DNA of 24,927 bases, from NCBI GenBank assembly GCA_004151065.3, contig NWUY0300007203.1:45091-70017 (forward strand). The letters are read 5' to 3'. The notes beneath the pieces were generated by a model that searched no databases, was not told where the DNA came from, and saw only the letters and a program-made list of their open reading frames with translations. The position numbers and the translations under genes were made by a program. This document shows, in pieces, positions 20,061 through 24,927 of this stretch; position 1 is the first letter of the stretch; the number at the start of each line of letters is the position of its first letter. Origin of the DNA: Larix sibirica (taxonomy: Eukaryota > Streptophyta > Pinopsida > Pinales > Pinaceae).

Positions 20061-21605
20061 TGAGGAACTAATTTGGAGAGTGTGTAAAGAACTCCAATTT
20101 GAAGAGTGTGGAAAGAACTTCGTTAGCTGGGCGTATTTCCCTGACTCCACTAACCCGGTGCCAAGCAGATTGATACATTGCAGATCATATTTGCGCCATC
20201 TCTTTTTGTTGTCTCTTTGGAGTTTCTGTTTGTCCTTCTGAGGAGTATTTGACACCCCAAGTTTGTTTTGAGCTTTGGCTTTTGCAAGAGCTTCATGCAG
20301 GAGCTGGATTTGACGAGCTGGGATGGATCCCTACGCTTTTCTGGTACAGAAATATTCCAGGCCTAGCAAATGTAGATCCCCTAGTTCTAGTTCCCCCATT
20401 TCTTCATCCATTAGGATCTTAGGTCCTGAGGCCCATGGGTGAGGAGAAGGGTTCACGCCAAGGGTTGAAAAGGTTCATGGCTTGTCAAATTTTAGCGGTG
20501 GTTCAGTGGTCGGTGAAGGATCTGAAGCAGAGGGATTTCCTGCGGGAGGGGTTGGGTTCTCAGAGGAGCCAATTTTGTGGGTTAGAGACTCAGAGCTTTC
20601 ATCAACAACAGGGTTTTCAGGCTGGACATCAAGGGCGGCGAAGCTATTGCTAGTGGATGAGACTTCTTCCTTGTTCATTTCAAGAGCAGTTTTCCTTGCA
20701 TGACGTATTTTCCTGCTGTTCTTGTGGAACCTATCTGCATCCTTTTCTTCCTCCTTGGTCTCTGCTGGGAGTGGTTTTTTGCTGGGGAAGTCTCTGAATA
20801 AATGGCCATTTTCATGGCATTTGCGGCAGCGGAAGGGGACATGCTCATAGTCCAGAGGTTGAAACCAATCGTAGTCCTCGTGAGTGAGGTTTATAGCATC
20901 GGGGAGGGATTTTTCTATGTGCATATACACGCAGATTCTGGCATAGGAGGTGTATTTGTTGAGCCTGGTTTGGTCTTCAATGTGAACAAATATTCCAAGA
21001 GTGTTTCCTATTTCTCTTAGAGTTTCTTCGTCCCAATATTATTGTGGGAGAGAGTACATTCTTATCTAGACAGGATCCCATGTGAAGTCTTCTTTTTCTG
21101 GGCTGAATCTTTCGACCCAATTTCGCAGATATAATCCATCTGAGTTGAAGAAGTACGGTCTGTCATCTTCCACCCTGGCTTTGTCTTCCAGGTGATGGAA
21201 AATGATGGTGAAAAAACCCTTAAATCCTAACTATAAGTCGTAGTGCGCCTTCGGTTTCCATTTGACCTGAATCCATCCTCTGAGGGCCTATTCCGTGGGC
21301 CATATTCCCATGAATTTTCCGATGAGGGCATGGTATTTCATTTTTTGAGCTCTGGAATTGATTCGGTCGGCCGACAGAGTAAGGCTAGGTCGTTCTGTAG
21401 AATGAGAAATACAGGTATTGGTACCCTTACTTCCAGTATAAGGCAGGATTGCATCAGTGTCAGAATGACCGGGAGGCTTTTCATCAGTAGAGTACAAAGG
21501 GATTTCCATAGAGCCAATCAGGATCTTGGCATGAGCTTGAGCATTTGGTGGGGCAGGGTTTTGCTTAGTCAAGGGATCGGAGGGCGTGTGGGAAGGGAAT
21601 CCCAC
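20061..21605 (-). pseudogene. LINE-1 ORF1: DUF4283-like, zinc knuckle, basic tail
   Basis: One frame carries the whole protein, with stops. It begins with a Pro/Ser/Thr-rich N-terminus (no ATG at its start; GTG at 21605 is only the first in-frame near-start). The DUF4283-like domain starts at MKYHALIGKF near 21342, is cut by a stop at 21288, and continues RGWIQVKWKPK and ARVEDDRPYFFNS. Then come INLTHEDYDW, the zinc knuckle CRKCHENGH (first Cys pair at 20829-20818) with Phe for the last Cys (codon 20789-20787), an acidic/polar linker, a stop at 20475, SIPARQIQLLHEALAKAK after a TAG near 20331, and a basic tail. At least six stops are present. It would bind LINE RNA. Confidence 0.75.
20070..20121 (-). 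repeat. 26-bp tandem duplication at the ORF1/ORF2 junction
   Basis: Two 26-bp units (20070-20095 and 20096-20121) resemble each other closely, while LINE-2 has only one at this place. On the minus strand the upstream unit has TTGG where the other has TTAG, so the ORF1 stop is gone. The duplication adds 26 bases and brings ORF1 into the ORF2 frame. Confidence 0.7.
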
Positions 21606-21780
21606 CCCCCCTGAGTCAGTGTCTATCAGAGCGGATCAGAACAAAATGTGAGGAGGAGCGGTTCAGGCTGGTAGAGCTGCAGAGCCGAAGATGGACAGGA
21701 GCACAGCCAAAAAGAAACCCTAGCACCATAGGAGCTCAAACGTAGAGCCACATCTTAAGAGTATTGCCAATGCCTCCAAG
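21606..21780 (-). other. LINE-1 5' UTR and 5' end
   Basis: Homology to LINE-2 runs to about 21745 (GGAGCTCAAAC on the plus strand). About 33 more bases then precede the target-site duplication. They have no clear counterpart in LINE-2. They could be extra 5' UTR or sequence added at integration. Presence of the 5' UTR means the insertion was full length, which is uncommon for LINEs. Confidence 0.65.
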
Positions 21781-21797
21781 GACTAGGTCCCAATGTT
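21781..21797. repeat. Target-site duplication of LINE-1, 5'-side copy
   Basis: GACTAGGTCCCAATGTT is identical to 2655-2671. It is followed by GATATTATGCG, the presumed continuation of the pre-insertion site. The pair joins contigs A and C into one locus. Confidence 0.85.
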
Positions 21798-21900
21798 GAT
21801 ATTATGCGATCAAGGAATTTTTCACATACACTACATAACATTACTTATCAATATGATCTATGTCAAAGGTTGACCACTTCAAGGTGCATACACACCAACA

Positions 21901-21962
21901 TTGTTGTAATATTTTACACTTTTCATACAACCAAAATTGTTGTAATATTTTACACTTTTCAT
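21901..21962. repeat. 36-bp tandem repeat, about 1.7 copies
   Basis: TTGTTGTAATATTTTACACT occurs at 21901 and again at 21937, each followed by TTTCAT, a 26-base identity at a 36-base period. It lies next to the downstream end of a copia integrase remnant and may be a local duplication within it. Confidence 0.75.
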
Positions 21963-22330
21963 GGAATCGTTCATATCTAACTCCTTTAGGATCAACCTTG
22001 TCACTTTCCAACACCTTGATGTATCTGCTACTTTTCTAATTGACGAGCACTTTGAACTATGTGAACTTGTTGAACAACTTAGTTTCTTTTTGCAAGAAAT
22101 ACACAAAGGATTTTTTAGAATGATCATTCATGAATGTCATAAAGTATCATGTTATTCCTTTTGATATTATTCACATTAGGTTACATAAATCTATGTGTAT
22201 TACATGAAGTAATCAAGTAGATAGTTTCTTTGTTTTAATTTGATATAGATCCTTCATGTGTTGCTTTCCAAAGGCATATTGAAACATGCATTTTATTGAT
22301 TTTTAGACTTCAAATGGATGTAATGAAATA
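21960..22330 (-). pseudogene. Ty1/copia integrase fragment
   Basis: Minus-strand frames read in order FGKQHMKDLYQIK (the end of the gag-pre-integrase zinc region), HVIHIDLCNLM (first catalytic Asp, cf. HTDLCGPM in copia), YFMTFMNDHSKKSFVYFL (the usual YFxTFxDDxSRxxWVYFL block, with the second Asp of DD replaced), KLFNKF, and IKVLESDK (second catalytic Asp region). Several frameshifts and stops separate the blocks. No RT follows on the left before the LINE target site. The piece is short and old. It does not appear to connect to the copia LTR at 73, since that element runs off the left edge. Confidence 0.6.
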
Positions 22331-22589
22331 TATAAATATATAATGTATACACAACTAATGATGTGATATGTATACATACAACTTGAAGAGGAGGTTGTGT
22401 GCCTTTTAAATGAAAAGTAATATTATATTTATTTATTTTTATCTTTATTTTATTATATATTCACTTTTTTACTAAATTATCTACCATATATTTATTTATG
22501 TGTATAACATTGTTTTTTTTCTTTAGAATTGCTTTGTCCTCAAAGCAAGGGTAGTGGAGATATTGTTGGTCATTTTTTTTATTTTATTT
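22331..22589 (-). repeat. AT-rich region with possible start of the gypsy 3' LTR
   Basis: Downstream of the chromodomain the minus strand reads a short conserved-looking tail (LEDK-like, FEDKAILKK), an A-rich run (AAAGAAAAAAAACA) that could be the polypurine tract, and then TGTTATACAC, a plausible LTR start at 22509. The AT-rich sequence to the left cannot be delimited, and copia sequence begins by 22330, so the LTR may be truncated. No gene is seen. Confidence 0.4.
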
Positions 22590-23196
22590 TTGTCTCCCAT
22601 GACGATTCTTCTTTTAGAGGGTTTTTCCATTTAATGAAGTATTCTTGAATGGTTTTGGAGTGAAGTTTTTTTTATTTCCAGTGGTAAAGATTTCTTCTGG
22701 TTCTAAAATAATTCTTCCTTCGTCATTCAATACACATAGTTTTGTTTGTGTTGATTGATGTTGTCCCAACACTTTTTTGAGACACCACATGAAACACATT
22801 ATGGAGGTGACTTTTGTTCAGTAATTCCAAGCCATAAGCTACTTGGCATTAAAAAGAAAAAATTCGATATGCCCCATAAAACTTGGGATCCAATTTCTTC
22901 TTCCCTTGGAGATCAAGGGACATTTGTGTGTTAGACTAAAGTCTTACAAATACCCAATCGCCTTCTTCAAATTCTATTTCTGATCTATGTTTATATGCTT
23001 GTTGTTTCGTATGACTATGAACAATTTCTAAGTTCTCTTTGAGTAATTGAATGACCTTTTGATCTTCAGCTAGTTGCTTTCTTACTACCAAAACCTTAGT
23101 GTTAGTCAAAGCAACCTCTTTCCATTTGGGTGGTTCATAACCATATACAGATTGGAAATGGGTCATTTTCGTTGATGCATGGCAAGTAGAATTATA
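22590..23196 (-). pseudogene. Gypsy chromovirus integrase C-terminus and chromodomain
   Basis: From right to left on the minus strand: the end of the integrase core (YNSTCHASTKMTHFQSVYGY), YEPPKWKEV, a heptad-like stretch QLAEDQKVIQLLKENL, EFEEGDWVFVRL (GPY/F-type region), then VLGQHQSTQTKL and DEGRIILEPE. A frameshifted chromodomain follows with TIQEYFIKWKN and SSWE near 22670-22590. The chromodomain would steer integration to particular chromatin and marks the element as a chromovirus. There are stops after VRL (22938-22936) and in the linker. Confidence 0.75.
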
Positions 23197-23607
23197 CTAT
23201 TATGATCCTCCCTAGTGGTGTAATTGGGGGGTGAAGGGCCCATTTAGAGTAATAATATTGGAGTCCATTTAATTTAAGGTGGACTAGGTCCACTATGTTT
23301 ATTATTATTAAATAAGGTCAACTATGGTAGTTAGTATTAAATCAAGTAATGGGGCCTCATTAAAGAACGTGCACTGGGTAGATAGGAGGTTGTTATGGTT
23401 AGGATTATCTTGTTATCTATAAGTAAATATGGAGTCGATATTTTGAGAGGTGTGCAGTGTTTAGTGCATAGGAGGTTGTGCCCTTGAAGAGACAAGTGAA
23501 CATGAGTGTATTATTTCCATAATGGGATCAATTGTAAGGTGTTTCCTACCTTAAATTTTTTTTGTTAAATAAAGCATTGAAAACTTTTGATATCTTCTAT
23601 GTAATTG
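23197..23607. mobile_element. 411-bp LTR-like insertion in the integrase
   Basis: The integrase coding text breaks at GGATATAAATATA and resumes at TATAATTCTACT (minus strand), with TATA duplicated at 23193-23196 and 23608-23611. The insert has a TATA-like stretch (ATAAGTAAATAT near 23417) and AATAAA near 23567 on the plus strand, in the order expected of a plus-oriented LTR. It has no coding region. The ends are not clean TG..CA. A solo LTR or small nonautonomous element is the best guess. It also holds a GTGGAC-TAG-GTCCAC palindrome near 23274. Confidence 0.6.
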
Positions 23608-24300
23608 TATATTTATATCCAAGGCACTAGAACCATTTGTTTTGCTTATTTATCATGAAACAACAAAGATAGGATTCCAAGCATTGTTTACAATTTATGT
23701 TTGACCATTTGTTTTGGGGTGATAGGGTAAGCTCATATTAAGGGATTCTCCAAAAGTATTTCAAAAAATTGCATTTAAACTTTGCATCCCTATCGGTGAC
23801 AATGACCTTCGGAAAAACCACACAATTTATAAATATTTTTTCAAAACACTTATCCAATTTGTGTTTTTCAATATATTTTTCTTACACACATGAAATGCAC
23901 ATACTTAGTTAACATATCAACCACTGCAAAAAAATTTATCATTCCCATTATACATGAGTAAAATTTCAATGAAGTTCGTCAAGAGTTCTTCCCACTTTTG
24001 GTTAGGAATGTGCAGGGGGAGTAACCTCAATGACATAATATTTTCACTTTTATTTCTTTGACATATGTCACATTTGGATACATATTTGTGAATGTCCTTA
24101 TTCATCCATTTCCATTAAAAATATTATCATGCATTATAGTGAGTGTTGAAAAAACCTACATGTTCTACAACTAGTGAATCATGGGGCTCTTTTAAGACTT
24201 TTGTTTTAAATTTGGGGGATGGAGTTAGATAAACTATTTCCTTGTACCATAGGATGTCATTTCTCCATTCAAGTTTTTGGTTTTGTCCCAAATAATTGAT
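23608..24300 (-). pseudogene. Gypsy integrase: zinc-binding and catalytic core
   Basis: Minus strand: a FHDSLVVEHVGFFNTHY-like start of the HHCC domain near 24190-24130, then IHKYVSKCDICQRNKSE (Cys pair near 24070), LPLHIPNQKWEEL, NFIEILL where gypsy integrases have DFIEGLP (the first catalytic Asp appears as Asn), IVTDRDAKF with the second Asp, and HPKTNGQT near 23722, after which the core is cut by the 411-bp insertion. There are many stops and frameshifts. Enzyme function is lost. Confidence 0.75.
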
Positions 24301-24927
24301 TATGGAATAAGATTTAGGATCCTTGGCATATTCAACCCGTATTTCATCTAACTAATCAGGAACCAGAATTAATGTTGCATATATTATTACTTATTCGTCT
24401 TTATGTGACGTTGCATTGCTAACTATATTATCTTTCCCATTTTTATGTAATGTTTCCATGTCAAAGATATAAATTTTCTCTATCCACTTTTGTTGTTTAG
24501 TGGACAACACTTTTTGTCATAGGTATTGAAGACTATTGTGATCAATATGAATAAAAAAATAACTTCCCATAAGATATTGTCTCCACTTCGTCAATGCATG
24601 TATAATGAAAAACATTGCTTTATCTTATATATATTTTAAACTTTCTCTTTTGGTGAGCTTTCAACTCTCAAAATCTATTCGGTGGTCCTCTGCATTAGTA
24701 TTGCGCCTATTCCAAACCCAGAACCATCACATTCTACTACGAAGTGTTTTGTAAAATCAAGGCTTGCTAGCATTGGTGTGGATGACATAACACTTTTTAA
24801 AGGTTTAAAACATTCTTAGTCCTTTCTATTCCATTGAAAATATTTTTTAAAATATGCACATTTGAAAACATTCTTAGTCCTTTCTATTCCATTGAAAATA
24901 TTTTTTAAAATATGCACATTTGAAAAC
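24301..24927 (-). pseudogene. Gypsy RNase H and end of RT (runs off the window)
   Basis: Minus strand from the right edge: FQWNRKD and PLKSVMSSTPMLASLDF close the RT/RNase H junction, then FVVECDGSGFGIGAILM near 24744-24692 is the first RNase H strand with its Asp. KWRQYLMGSYFFIHIDHNSL and QQKWIEKI follow near 24590-24490, the standard gypsy RNase H order. Stops interrupt it repeatedly. A 58-bp tandem duplication at 24811-24926 shifts the frame. The rest of the polyprotein lies beyond the window. Confidence 0.75.
24811..24926. repeat. Perfect 58-bp tandem duplication at the window end
   Basis: 24811-24868 and 24869-24926 are identical, ending at the last base but one. The unit is not a multiple of three and disrupts the RT/RNase H frame. 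The absence of any difference suggests either a very recent duplication or an assembly artefact at the sequence edge. Confidence 0.85.

Noticed and set aside
21961-22164. Plus-strand frame of 67 codons to the right of the LINE
   Set aside because: It lies antisense to the copia integrase blocks, which give a recognisable ordered match on the minus strand.

Overview
The window is plant nuclear DNA made almost entirely of degraded transposable elements. No intact host gene, rRNA or tRNA gene is visible. The evidence is a plant-type LINE (ORF1 with a DUF4283-like domain and zinc knuckle; ORF2 with endonuclease, reverse transcriptase, zf-RVT and RNase H), a Ty3/gypsy chromovirus with integrase and chromodomain, Ty1/copia pieces, a primer-binding site for initiator-Met tRNA, and AT-rich satellite. 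The density and decay of the repeats suit a large repeat-rich genome. A conifer is possible, but the species cannot be settled from the sequence.

The record looks like three contigs joined by single N bases: A (1-6746), B (6748-17768) and C (17770-24927). The end of A (6102-6746) matches the start of C (17770-18414) for 645 bases with no difference seen, so A and C probably overlap and belong together. The start of B repeats A from 1243 onward at an offset of 5505 bases, with three substitutions noticed up to 11668. After that, B passes through an indel-ridden stretch (11669 to about 12240) into a different copy of the LINE.

Layout. 1-72 is the leader of a minus-strand copia element with its PBS, followed from 73 by its LTR. 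1316-1535 is a minisatellite with a 73-bp higher-order unit. 2655-2671 is one copy of a 17-bp target-site duplication; the other is at 21781-21797. Between them, across A and C, lies one full-length minus-strand LINE of about 7.4 kb (LINE-1): 3' end, a two-part extra 3' ORF, RNase H, zf-RVT and RT in A; RT, endonuclease, ORF1 and 5' UTR in C. Contig B carries the duplicated 3' half, then the RT, endonuclease and ORF1 of a second, diverged copy (LINE-2), then about 2.2 kb of satellite made of degenerate ~30-bp words in ~930- and ~477-bp blocks. To the right of LINE-1 are a copia integrase remnant (about 21960-22330) and a decayed minus-strand Ty3/gypsy chromovirus (about 22510-24927), whose integrase is split by a 411-bp LTR-like insertion.

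All the transposon genes are broken by stops and frameshifts. The points most worth a second look are the TSD-supported reconstruction of the locus, the uncharacterised Pro/Ala-rich ORF pair at the LINE 3' end, two lesions shared by both LINE copies (a TAA-AAA-ATG break between endonuclease and RT, and a zinc knuckle lacking its last Cys), and a 26-bp duplication that fuses ORF1 to ORF2 in LINE-1.
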